Positions 33,149 through 41,569 of a stretch of DNA of 64,000 bases are shown here, one piece after another. Positions within the stretch are counted from its first letter, which is position 1. Each line of letters starts with the position of its first letter. The DNA comes from Pseudomonadota bacterium (GTDB lineage: Bacteria; Pseudomonadota; Alphaproteobacteria; Rhizobiales; Xanthobacteraceae). The stretch lies in contig JAEYAW010000013.1 in NCBI GenBank assembly GCA_023404675.1, positions 124,001-188,000 on the forward strand, read 5' to 3'. Both the position numbers and the translations under genes were made by a program. Under the pieces are notes generated by a model. The model ran no database searches. It worked only from the letters and a program-made list of their open reading frames with translations, and was not told the origin of the DNA.

Positions 33149-35716
33149 TCATACCCGGTCGACAAAACTGTCGACCACCTTCTTCTCGCCGGCCTTGTCG
33201 AAGACGATGGTGAGCTTGTTGCCGTCGATCTTCGTCACCTGGCCATAGCCGAACTTCTGGTGAAACACCCGCTGGCCGAGCGAGAACTCGGACTGCGTGC
33301 CGGTCGATTTGGCGATCAGTTCGCCCTCGATGGTCATCGGTCCGCGCCGGGCCGTGCTGCCGCCGCCGCGCGCGCCGCCGAAGCGGTCGCCCGCGTTATA
33401 GGCCGCGCCGTCGTCGCGAAAGCCGCCGCGTCCGCGATTGGCCTGTGCCCGCTGCCAGCCGGGCGTCGCATAGGTCGAGCCGAACGATTCCATCTGGTCG
33501 AAGCGCGATCCGCCATAGCCGCCCGCGCCGCCCCAGCCGGAGCCGCCCTTGCTCTCGGTGATCTCGACATTGTCGGCGGGCAGTTCGTCGAGGAAGCGCG
33601 AGGGAATGGTGGTCGACCAGGTGCCGTGAATGCGGCGGTTGGTGGCGAAGAACAGCTTCGCGCGCCGGCGGGCGCGCGTGATGCCGACATGGGCGAGGCG
33701 GCGCTCCTCCTCGAGGCCCGCGCGGCCCTGTTCGTCCAGCGTGCGCTGGCTCGGAAACAGGCCTTCCTCCCATCCGGGCAGAAACACGGTGTCGAATTCG
33801 AGGCCCTTGGCCGAATGCAGCGTCATGATCGAGACCGCATCGTCGTCGCTGCCGCCGTCGCGGTCCATCACCAGCGAGATGTGTTCGAGGAAGCCCTGCA
33901 GGTTCTCGAACTCCTCCATGGAGCGGATCAATTCCTTGAGGTTGTCGAGCCGGCCGGCCGCATCGGCGGAACGGTCCTTCTGCCACATCTCGGTGTAGCC
34001 GCTCTCGTCCAGAATGATTTCCGCAAGCTCGGTGTGGCGCAGGGATTGCGCCTGCGTTCGCCAGCGCTCGAAATTCTCGATGACGCCGCGCAGCGACGAG
34101 CGGGCCTTCGGCTTCAGCTCATCGGTCTCGACCACCGCGCGCGCGCTGTCGAACAGCGGCAGCTTTCGCCGCCGCGCGTGGTCGTGCAGCAACTGGATCG
34201 TCGCGTCGCCGAGTCCGCGCTTGGGCACGTTGACGATGCGCTCGAAGGCGAGGTCGTCGGCAGTCGAATTGACCACGCGCAGATAGGCCAGCGCGTCGCG
34301 GATTTCGGCGCGCTCGTAGAAGCGCGGTCCGCCGATCACCCGATAGGGCAGGCCGAGCGTGACGAAGCGGTCTTCGAACTCGCGCATCTGATAGGAGGCG
34401 CGCACCAGAATCGCGATCTCGTTCAGGGGATGCTGCTGCCGCTGCAATTCCTCGATTTCCTCGCCGATGGCGCGGGCTTCTTCCTCCGAGTCCCACGCGC
34501 CGGTGACGGTGACCTTCTCGCCCTCGATATCCTCGGTGCGCAGCGTCTTGCCGAGGCGGCCTTCGTTGTGGGCGATCAGGTGCGAGGCGGCGGCGAGAAT
34601 GTGGCCCGTCGAGCGGTAGTTGCGCTCCAGCCGGATCACCTTCGCGCCGGGGAAGTCGTGCTCGAAGCGCAGGATGTTGTCGACCTCCGCGCCGCGCCAG
34701 CCATAGATCGACTGGTCATCGTCGCCGACGCAGCAGATGTTTTTGGGACGTGCCGCCGGAGCAACGGAGACGGACTGCTCCCTCTCCCCGCCGGGGGGAG
34801 GGGTGGGATAAGAGGGCTCCTCGCGATCGTCGGAGAAGTCCCCCTCGCCCGGATTGCTTTGCCATCCGATCTCTCCCCGGCGGGGAGAGGTGACGGCTGC
34901 GCCCGGTGTCTGGCTCAGGAGCCGCAGCCACAGATACTGCGCGACGTTCGTGTCCTGATACTCGTCCACCAGAATGTATTTGAAGCGCTGCTGATAGCTG
35001 CGCAGCACGTCGGGGTGCTCGCGGAACAGGCGGATGTTCTCCAGCAGCAGGTCGCCGAAGTCTGCGGCGTTGAGAATCTTCAGCCGTTCCTGATAGGCGG
35101 TGTAGAGCTTGCCGCCCTTGCCGTTGCCGAACACCGACGCCTCGCCGGACGGCACCTGCGAGGGGCCGAGCCCGCGATTCTTCCAGCCGTCGATCAGCAT
35201 CGCCAGCATCCGCGCGGGCCAGCGCTTGTCGTCGATGTCCTCGGCCTGCAGCAACTGCTTGAGCAGGCGGATCTGGTCGTCGACGTCCAGCACGGTGAAA
35301 TTGGACTTGAGCTGCACGAGCTCGGCGTGATGGCGCAGGATGCGGCCGCCGATGGAGTGGAAGGTGCCGAGCCACTGCATGCCTTCGACGGTATGGCCCA
35401 GCATGTCGCCGAGCCGCTGCTTCATCTCGCGCGCGGCCTTGTTGGTGAAGGTGACGGACAGGATTTCGTTGGGACGGGCGCGGCCGAGGCTGAGGATGTG
35501 GGCGATGCGCGAGGTCAGCACGCGGGTCTTGCCGGTGCCTGCGCCTGCCAGCACCAGCACGGGGCCTTCCAGCGTCTCCACCGCCTCGCGCTGTTCGGGA
35601 TTGAGGCCGCTCAGATAGGCGGGACCTGCCGTGGCGCGGGCGCGCGCGGCAATGCCGCCGGCCGCCGGCTGATGGCCGGGGGCGGGTTCTGCGGGGCGCC
35701 TGCGGGGTTCTGTCAT
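33149..35716 (-). CDS. uvrD: ATP-dependent DNA helicase UvrD/PcrA with an in-frame repeat insertion
   Basis: An 855-residue superfamily 1A helicase for excision and mismatch repair. Walker A is AGAGTGKTRVL near residue 58. Motif II is VDEYQDTNVAQYLW, motif III GDDDQSIYGWRGA, and the C-terminal catalytic part has TLHSAKGLEFDTVFLPGWEEG and GITRARRRAKLFF. The C-terminal SH3-like end is GQRVFHQKFGYGQVTK. Between motifs II and III about 38 residues (about 276-313, TSPRRGEIGWQSNPGEGDFS onward) are encoded by a palindromic repeat that also occurs intergenically at 27190-27300. This loop is absent from classical PcrA. A Gly/Arg-rich linker precedes the C-terminal domain. Monocistronic. Confidence 0.93.
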   Translation of the reverse strand: MTEPRRRPAEPAPGHQPAAGGIAARARATAGPAYLSGLNPEQREAVETLEGPVLVLAGAGTGKTRVLTSRIAHILSLGRARPNEILSVTFTNKAAREMKQRLGDMLGHTVEGMQWLGTFHSIGGRILRHHAELVQLKSNFTVLDVDDQIRLLKQLLQAEDIDDKRWPARMLAMLIDGWKNRGLGPSQVPSGEASVFGNGKGGKLYTAYQERLKILNAADFGDLLLENIRLFREHPDVLRSYQQRFKYILVDEYQDTNVAQYLWLRLLSQTPGAAVTSPRRGEIGWQSNPGEGDFSDDREEPSYPTPPPGGEREQSVSVAPAARPKNICCVGDDDQSIYGWRGAEVDNILRFEHDFPGAKVIRLERNYRSTGHILAAASHLIAHNEGRLGKTLRTEDIEGEKVTVTGAWDSEEEARAIGEEIEELQRQQHPLNEIAILVRASYQMREFEDRFVTLGLPYRVIGGPRFYERAEIRDALAYLRVVNSTADDLAFERIVNVPKRGLGDATIQLLHDHARRRKLPLFDSARAVVETDELKPKARSSLRGVIENFERWRTQAQSLRHTELAEIILDESGYTEMWQKDRSADAAGRLDNLKELIRSMEEFENLQGFLEHISLVMDRDGGSDDDAVSIMTLHSAKGLEFDTVFLPGWEEGLFPSQRTLDEQGRAGLEEERRLAHVGITRARRRAKLFFATNRRIHGTWSTTIPSRFLDELPADNVEITESKGGSGWGGAGGYGGSRFDQMESFGSTYATPGWQRAQANRGRGGFRDDGAAYNAGDRFGGARGGGSTARRGPMTIEGELIAKSTGTQSEFSLGQRVFHQKFGYGQVTKIDGNKLTIVFDKAGEKKVVDSFVDRV
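34778..34890. repeat. Dispersed palindromic repeat element, copy inside uvrD
   Basis: A 113-base copy of the element at 27190-27300, with the same block order and closing palindrome (CTCTCCCC, then CGGGGAGAGG). It is embedded in the uvrD coding strand between helicase motifs II and III and keeps the frame open, adding about 38 residues rich in Pro, Gly, Glu, Ser and Arg. Such in-frame palindromic insertions are known from Rickettsia palindromic elements. I infer a recent or tolerated insertion in a surface loop. Confidence 0.85.
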
Positions 35717-35955
35717 GGGCGAATCGTTTCAGTCCAGCGCTGTGGCCACAGGATGGCACGTCTGTCCGGGAAGGGGAGCCCCGGATATAGGCGCTCAGGA
35801 GGCCGGACGACACCCCGCAACGCCGCTATCCCCAGTGCTCCGGGCGCATGGATGTCGCGCCCCGCCGCCGGAACCACGTCCCTCCGGCCGGATTGTCCCT
35901 GCAGAGAGAGAGCGGGCGCGGCCGTGGTCGATGCCCGGAAAAAGGAGCACAGATC

Positions 35956-36129
35956 ATGCTGGGTTGGGTTGTCACATTTCTGATCGTTGCGCTGGTCGCC
36001 GGTCTGCTCGGGTTCGGCGGCATCGCCGGTGCGTCGGTCGAGATCGCGAAGATCATCTTCTTCATCGCGATCATTCTGTTCGTCGTTTCGGCGGTGGTCG
36101 GGCTGCTTCGCGGTCGAACGCGCATCTAG
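35956..36129 (+). CDS. DUF1328 (YtjA-like) small membrane protein
   Basis: 57 residues, two hydrophobic helices: MLGWVVTFLIVALVAGLLGF and IIFFIAIILFVVSAVVGLL, ending in Arg-rich GRTRI. This is the DUF1328/YtjA family of small inner-membrane proteins, often stress-induced, of unknown role. The start at 35956 has AAGGAG 9 bases upstream; an earlier in-frame start at 35848 has no such site. A strong terminator follows. Confidence 0.85.
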   Translation: MLGWVVTFLIVALVAGLLGFGGIAGASVEIAKIIFFIAIILFVVSAVVGLLRGRTRI

Positions 36130-36146
36130 GGTCGCTTTCGTCGCCG

Positions 36147-36183
36147 AGAAAACGCCCAGGCCTAGCCTGGGCGTTTTCTTTTC
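36147..36183. terminator. Strong intrinsic terminator after the DUF1328 gene
   Basis: A 15-bp perfect stem (36147-36161 with 36165-36179, core ACGCCCAGGC) with a 3-base loop and T-runs at both ends. It separates the small membrane protein gene from the subtilase. Confidence 0.9.
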
Positions 36184-36293
36184 CAGGCGAGGGCTCTGCT
36201 GAATGTTGATTGTCTTAGCATGATTTTACCATTAGCCTGCAGCCGTATTTCTTCATTTGTATTTTTGATTGGCTCGGGCAGGCGGGATTGTTC

Positions 36294-39200
36294 ATGTTGT
36301 CCATTCTTTCGCGCGGGATTGTCGCGTTGCCGGGGTTTGTTTTTCTGGTCGGTCTTTTTTTGGTGGATCATGGTGACGGACAGGCCTTCGCCCAGTCGGC
36401 ACCCCTGCAGCAGAAGGCGTTGCAGGCATCGGACATGCTGGCCAAGGCCCGTGACACCGGCACCGTGCGCGTCATCGTCACATACGGAGCCCAGCGCGAT
36501 GCGGCCCAGACCCTTGGCACCGAGCGGGAAAATCTCGCGGCGATCACGGCGGCCAACAAATCCGCGCAGGACGCGATCGTTGCCAGCGCCATCGGCGCGC
36601 CGGCGTCGCTGAGTGCGGACAAGGGCTACAAGGGATTTTCCGTGACGCCCGGCTTTGCCATCACCGTGACCGCAGCTGAACTGGAAGCGCTGGCCGCCGA
36701 CCCGCGCGTTTCCTCGATCTCGATCGATGCGTTGAGTCGCCCGAACCTGTTGCAGGCGCTGCCTTTGATCGGAATGCCGACTGCGGTGTCGCTCGGCGCG
36801 ACGGCGGCCGGGCAGGCGGTCGCCGTGATCGACACGGGCTCCGACAGCACCCACAAATTCCTTGCCGGAAAGCTGGTGGCCGAAGCCTGTTTCTCGACCA
36901 ACAGCGGCACCTACGGAATGGCCGACGGGTCAATGTCGCTCTGTCCGGGGGCGGCGTCGTCGTCGACCGCGTCGGGGGCGGGACAGCCGTGCAACGCGTC
37001 GGTGAATGGCTGTGAGCACGGCACGCATGTGGCCGGAATCGCGGTCGGCAACAACACCGAGCCGCAGTCCGGTCAACCGACGACGGGCGCCGGGCGGAGC
37101 GGTTCGCTCATCGCGATCCAGGTCTTCTCCCAGTTCAATTCGGTAAGCGATTGCGGGTCCGGAGCCGGCGCATCGCCGTGCCTTAGCGCTTACGGGTCGG
37201 ATATCATTGCCGCGCTCAACTATGTTTATTCGATCAGGAATTCGCTGCCTGGCGGCGTGAAGGTCGCCGCAGCCAATCTCAGTCTTGGCGGCGGGGCTTA
37301 TTCGTCGAATTGCGATGCGTCGTGGGGCCCCACCAAATCCGCGGTTGACCTGCTGCGCGGGGCCGGCATCGCCACGCTGGCTGCGGCGGGAAACGAATAC
37401 GAGACTTCGCGGATCAGTTTCCCGGCATGCATTTCGACGGCTGTTGCCATCGCGGCGTCGGAAAAGGACGGGGACGCCATCGCATCCTATTCGAATATCT
37501 CGAACCAGGTGGCGTTCTTCGCGCCCGGCGGAGATTTCTATCCTTACGGATCCTCAACGCTCGATTTGACGAAGCCGATCCTTTCGTCGGTTCCCTCCGG
37601 ATTCAATCCCGCCTCGTTCGGCTTCTCTTGTGAATATTCCGGCCCTGCGCCGTCCGCTGGCGGCAGCTATTGCCATCTTGCCGGAACGTCGATGGCGACC
37701 CCGATGGCGGCCGGTGTTTTCGCCGCCATCAGGTCTGTCTGCCCGGCGGCATCAATCGACACCATCGTCAATGCGATCGTCAGCACCGGCACGCCGATCA
37801 CCGACGACAGAAACGGCGGCACGATCACCAAGCCCCGGGTCCGGGCGGATCTCGCGCTGCAACTGGCCTGCGCCGGAAGCGGCACACTCGCCGTGTCTCC
37901 GGGCGCAGCCACGAGCTTCAGCGGCACGGCCGGTGGATCGTTCACGCCGTCGTCGGCAAGCTATCAATTGAGTGCCTCGATCGGGACGTTGAATTTCACC
38001 GTGTCGGGCGTTCCGGCCTGGCTGACGCCGTCGTCGACCAGCGGATCGGTCACGGCATCCCCGACGACGCTGACGTTCACACTGAACGCCGCCGCCAATT
38101 CTCTCGCTGCCGGCACCTACAATGCCACGATTACCTTCACCAACAGCACCAACGGCCAGGGCAGCACCACCCGCGACGTGAGCCTCACGGTGACAGGACG
38201 CGCACTGGCCGTCGCAGAGGCCGCGAACATCGCCACCACCGGCAATGCCGGCGGGCCGTTCGCGCCGGCTTCGTTCATCTATACCCTGAGCAGTTCCGGC
38301 AGCGGCGACAGCTATACGGTGAGCGGCGTGCCCCCCTGGCTCTCCGCTTCGTCCACCGCAGGCAGCCTGTCGGGGCCGACGCCGATCACCTTTACCCCGA
38401 ACGCCGCCGCCGGCAGCCTGCCGGTGGGGACGCAGACCGCGACCATCACCTTCGCCAATGCCGACGGCGCGAACGTCACCCGGACGGCGACCATCGTGGT
38501 GAACGGCACGCCGGGCGCGGGCGGCACGAGCCTCGTCGCGGCGATCCTGCCTACGGCCCGCACCACGACCGTCGGAACGCCAGTCACGGCCTTCGCGACG
38601 CTGGTGAACGCCGGGAGCAGCGCGGCAAGCGGCTGCTTCATCGCGCCGCCCGCCAGCCTGCCCGGCACCTTCCTCTACCAGACCACCAACGCCGCCAACC
38701 TGCCGGTGGGCACGCCGAACACGCCGGTGGATATCCCGGTCGGCGGCGCGCAGACGTTCTACTTCGCCATCACGCCCGCCCAGACCGGGAGCTTCGATCT
38801 CGGCCTGATTTTCGGCTGCAGCAACGCCAGCGCGCCGGTGTCGGTCTCCGGTCTGAACACGTTCGTACTGTCGGTCGGAGCGACGCCGGTCGCCGACGTC
38901 GTGTCGATCTCCAACACGCTGAGCGGCGACGGCAACATCGTCGTCACCGGTGCGTCCGGGCGCGGCGTGATGGTGGTGGCCGGGATCAATGTCGGCGAGG
39001 CGGGCACCGTGACCTTCCGCGCCTCCGATACGCCGTTCGGCGCAGCGGCGCGCGGTGTACCGGTGACGCTGACGATCTGTCCGACCGATTCCGCCGCGGT
39101 CTGCACCGCGCCGGAGGCCTCGTCCTACACGACAAGCGTGGCGAAGAACCAGATTCTCACCTTCAACATCTATGTGCAGGGGCAGGGCACGCTGGTCCCC

Positions 39201-39332
39201 TACGATCCGGCCACCACGCGCGTCTTCATGATCGCGGAGCAGGGCGGGACCGCCGTCGGTGCGACCAGCGCCGCGCTGTGGATGAAGCCCGCGGTCGACA
39301 CGGCGGCGTTAAAGGCGGGAGCGGTGCAGTAA
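36294..39332 (+). CDS. Secreted subtilisin-like serine protease (S8) with beta-sandwich repeats
   Basis: About 1012 residues. Signal peptide (MLSILSRGIVALPGFVFLVG, cut near AFAQ), an I9-like propeptide (VRVIVTYGAQRDAAQT to about residue 150), then the S8 domain with the triad Asp in VAVIDTGSDSTHK, His in CEHGTHVAGIAVG and Ser in AGTSMATPMAAGV. Two Ig/BACON-like repeats follow, each ending in a VTG or VNG strand (VSGVPAWLTPSSTSGSVTAS and VSGVPPWLSASSTAGSLSGP), then a further beta-rich domain to the end. No C-terminal anchor or autotransporter barrel is seen, so it is probably released or held by its repeats. ATG at 36294 has GGCGGGA just upstream. Confidence 0.88.
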   Translation: MLSILSRGIVALPGFVFLVGLFLVDHGDGQAFAQSAPLQQKALQASDMLAKARDTGTVRVIVTYGAQRDAAQTLGTERENLAAITAANKSAQDAIVASAIGAPASLSADKGYKGFSVTPGFAITVTAAELEALAADPRVSSISIDALSRPNLLQALPLIGMPTAVSLGATAAGQAVAVIDTGSDSTHKFLAGKLVAEACFSTNSGTYGMADGSMSLCPGAASSSTASGAGQPCNASVNGCEHGTHVAGIAVGNNTEPQSGQPTTGAGRSGSLIAIQVFSQFNSVSDCGSGAGASPCLSAYGSDIIAALNYVYSIRNSLPGGVKVAAANLSLGGGAYSSNCDASWGPTKSAVDLLRGAGIATLAAAGNEYETSRISFPACISTAVAIAASEKDGDAIASYSNISNQVAFFAPGGDFYPYGSSTLDLTKPILSSVPSGFNPASFGFSCEYSGPAPSAGGSYCHLAGTSMATPMAAGVFAAIRSVCPAASIDTIVNAIVSTGTPITDDRNGGTITKPRVRADLALQLACAGSGTLAVSPGAATSFSGTAGGSFTPSSASYQLSASIGTLNFTVSGVPAWLTPSSTSGSVTASPTTLTFTLNAAANSLAAGTYNATITFTNSTNGQGSTTRDVSLTVTGRALAVAEAANIATTGNAGGPFAPASFIYTLSSSGSGDSYTVSGVPPWLSASSTAGSLSGPTPITFTPNAAAGSLPVGTQTATITFANADGANVTRTATIVVNGTPGAGGTSLVAAILPTARTTTVGTPVTAFATLVNAGSSAASGCFIAPPASLPGTFLYQTTNAANLPVGTPNTPVDIPVGGAQTFYFAITPAQTGSFDLGLIFGCSNASAPVSVSGLNTFVLSVGATPVADVVSISNTLSGDGNIVVTGASGRGVMVVAGINVGEAGTVTFRASDTPFGAAARGVPVTLTICPTDSAAVCTAPEASSYTTSVAKNQILTFNIYVQGQGTLVPYDPATTRVFMIAEQGGTAVGATSAALWMKPAVDTAALKAGAVQ

Positions 39333-39373
39333 GCCGGCCGGCATCGCCGAATAAAAGATCGATGGATTGAACG

Positions 39374-39402
39374 AAAATGCCCGGCACTGGCCGGGCATTT
39401 TT
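39374..39402. terminator. Terminator between the subtilase and thioesterase genes
   Basis: A 12-bp perfect stem (39374-39385 with 39390-39401, core ATGCCCGGC) with loop ACTG and flanking A- and T-runs, so it can work for both converging genes. Confidence 0.88.
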
Positions 39403-39427
39403 ACCAAGGTGACGACGATGCCGTCGG

Positions 39428-39943
39428 CTATCGCTTTGCCGGCATTGCGATGCTGCGGCCGATGCCTTCGGGGCGCGGCGCTTTCGCATGCGCATCGGCC
39501 ACGGCGCGGATGCGCGAAAGAATGTCCGGCGGGAACGGCGCGGTTTTCCGTACCGACATATCCACATGCAGCGTCATGTTCTCGGAGGTGGCCGAGAGCC
39601 AGCCCTCCGTCCCGTGCCGCAACTCTTCGAAGGTATGCAGGCGCTTGTCGTCCACCGCCAGCACATAGGCCAGCACCTGCACGGGATCGCCGAGATGGAT
39701 TTCCCGCACATAGCGGACATGGCATTCGGCGGTGAAGGTCGAGCCGTTGCGGGTCTTGAGATAGTCGTGTCCGACCCCCAGCATCGCGAACAGCTGATCG
39801 ATGCCGCGATCGAACATCACGTTGTAGTAGGCCATGTTCAGATGGCCGTTGTAGTCGATCCAGGCCGGCTCGATCTGCATCAGCGAACATCTGAACGGCG
39901 CTGCGAGATCGACATCGGGCTGGGCGGTGATTGTTCCGGTCAT
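39428..39943 (-). CDS. Acyl-CoA thioesterase (hotdog fold)
   Basis: 171 residues of the 4HBT/hotdog family: WIDYNGHLNMAYYNVMFDRG is the characteristic N-terminal helix segment with the Asp-Tyr-Asn-Gly core, and HVRYVREIHLGDPVQVLAYV the central strand region. These enzymes hydrolyse acyl-CoA; some close homologues act on betainyl- or carnitine-derived CoA esters. No carnitine genes are nearby, so a general acyl-CoA role is the safer call. Divergent from the lactate dehydrogenase-like gene, 68 bases apart. Confidence 0.75.
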   Translation of the reverse strand: MTGTITAQPDVDLAAPFRCSLMQIEPAWIDYNGHLNMAYYNVMFDRGIDQLFAMLGVGHDYLKTRNGSTFTAECHVRYVREIHLGDPVQVLAYVLAVDDKRLHTFEELRHGTEGWLSATSENMTLHVDMSVRKTAPFPPDILSRIRAVADAHAKAPRPEGIGRSIAMPAKR

Positions 39944-40011
39944 TCCTGATCGTTCCTCCTTGACCCCATAATTTTCATTTGCAACGGTCCGCCGTTCTGG
40001 AGGACTTCCTA

Positions 40012-41430
40012 GTGGCTTACGATCCGTCCCACAATCCCGCGCGCCCGGCGCCGCAGGCGCTGGCCGATGCCATCGCCGCGCTGACGGCCCGTTTCGGCAA
40101 CCGCCTCATCACATCGCTGGCCGTGCGCGAGCAGCATGGCCACACCACGAGCTGGGTGCCGAACCAGCCACCCGACGCCGTGGTGATGGCGCAGGAAACC
40201 GCCGACATCCAGGATGTGGTGCGCATCTGCGGGCCGCTCGGCGTGCCGGTGATCGCGTTCGGCACCGGCACCTCGCTGGAGGGACAGGTGAACGCTCCGG
40301 CGGGCGGCATCTGCATCGACCTGCGGGACATGAACAGGGTGCTGGCGGTGCACGCCGAAGATCTCGACTGCGTGATCGAGCCCGGCGTGACCCGCAAGGC
40401 GCTCAACGAGCATATCCGGGATCAGGGCCTGTTCTTTCCGATCGATCCGGGCGCGGACGCCTCGCTCGGCGGCATGACCTCGACCCGCGCCTCCGGCACC
40501 AACGCCGTGCGCTACGGCACCATGCGCGACAACGTGCTCGCGCTGAAGGTGGTGCGCGGCGACGGCGCGATCATCACCACGGGCACGCGGGCGAAGAAAT
40601 CCTCGGCCGGCTACGATCTCACCCACCTGTTCGTCGGCGCGGAAGGCACGCTCGGCATCATCAGCGAGATCACGCTGAAGCTGCGTGGCATCCCCGACAC
40701 CATCGCGGCGGCGTCCTGTTCGTTCGCGACCGTCAGCGGCGCGTGTCAGGCCACCATCATGGCGATCCAGACGGGCATCCCGCTGGCGCGGATCGAACTG
40801 CTCAATGCCGTCCAGGTGAAGGCCTGCAACGCCTATTCGAAGCTGTCGCTGCCGGAGACGCCGCTGCTGCTGCTCGAATTCCACGGCAACGAGGTCGAGG
40901 TCGCCGAGCAGTCCCGGCTGTTCGGAGAAATCGCGCAGGAATGTGGCGGGGGCGGATTCGAGTGGACCACGCGGCCGGAGGAGCGCAACCGGCTCTGGCA
41001 GGCGCGCCACGATTCCTATTGGGCGGGAAAAGCGATGTGGCCGGGGTCGCTGTCGTGTTCCACGGATGTGTGCGTTCCGATTTCCCGGCTTGCGGATTGC
41101 GTGGTCGAAACGGAAGAGGATCTCGCCAGCGAGGGCATCATCGCGCCCATCGTCGGCCATGTCGGCGACGGCAACTTCCATTGCGGCTTGATGGTGGACC
41201 CGGACGATCCGGACGGCATCACCCGCGCCGAGGCCTTCATTCATCGCCTCGTGCAGCGCGCGCATGCGATGGGCGGCACCTGTACCGGCGAGCACGGCAT
41301 CGGGCAGGGCAAGCAGCGATATATCGAGGCTGAGCTTGGCCCGGAGGCGCTGGATGCCATGCGTGCGATCAAGCGCGCCATGGATCCCGGGAACATCTTC
41401 AATCCGGGCAAGATTCTCCCGCCCGCGTAA
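40012..41430 (+). CDS. FAD-linked D-lactate dehydrogenase/glycolate oxidase-like protein
   Basis: A 472-residue VAO-type flavoprotein. The FAD segment is PVIAFGTGTSLEGQVNAPAG, followed by PGVTRKALNEHIRDQGLFFP and DPGADASLGGMTSTRASGTN. The C-terminal domain holds HVGDGNFHC and GTCTGEHGIGQGK, ending NIFNPGKILPP. The family oxidises D-lactate, glycolate or other D-2-hydroxy acids, passing electrons to cytochrome c or quinone. No GlcE or GlcF partner is nearby, supporting the single-subunit D-lactate dehydrogenase type. Start is the GTG at 40012 with GGAGGA 7 bases upstream. Confidence 0.85.
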   Translation: MAYDPSHNPARPAPQALADAIAALTARFGNRLITSLAVREQHGHTTSWVPNQPPDAVVMAQETADIQDVVRICGPLGVPVIAFGTGTSLEGQVNAPAGGICIDLRDMNRVLAVHAEDLDCVIEPGVTRKALNEHIRDQGLFFPIDPGADASLGGMTSTRASGTNAVRYGTMRDNVLALKVVRGDGAIITTGTRAKKSSAGYDLTHLFVGAEGTLGIISEITLKLRGIPDTIAAASCSFATVSGACQATIMAIQTGIPLARIELLNAVQVKACNAYSKLSLPETPLLLLEFHGNEVEVAEQSRLFGEIAQECGGGGFEWTTRPEERNRLWQARHDSYWAGKAMWPGSLSCSTDVCVPISRLADCVVETEEDLASEGIIAPIVGHVGDGNFHCGLMVDPDDPDGITRAEAFIHRLVQRAHAMGGTCTGEHGIGQGKQRYIEAELGPEALDAMRAIKRAMDPGNIFNPGKILPPA

Positions 41431-41569
41431 GCGATGAATGGCGGCCATCACGAGAGGCCGCTGTCGCTTCGCCATGATTGGTCCTATATTCGCGTTGTGC
41501 CTCGCCGCCATGATACGGGCATGGGCGTGCGGCGTGGCACGCAAGCTGCTGCGATTTTAGGGAGACACC

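Noticed and set aside
33149..35983. Long open frame on the plus strand across uvrD (about 1000 codons)
   Set aside because: It is antisense to a well-supported helicase gene. High GC content removes stops from the opposite frame; the protein has no recognisable domains.
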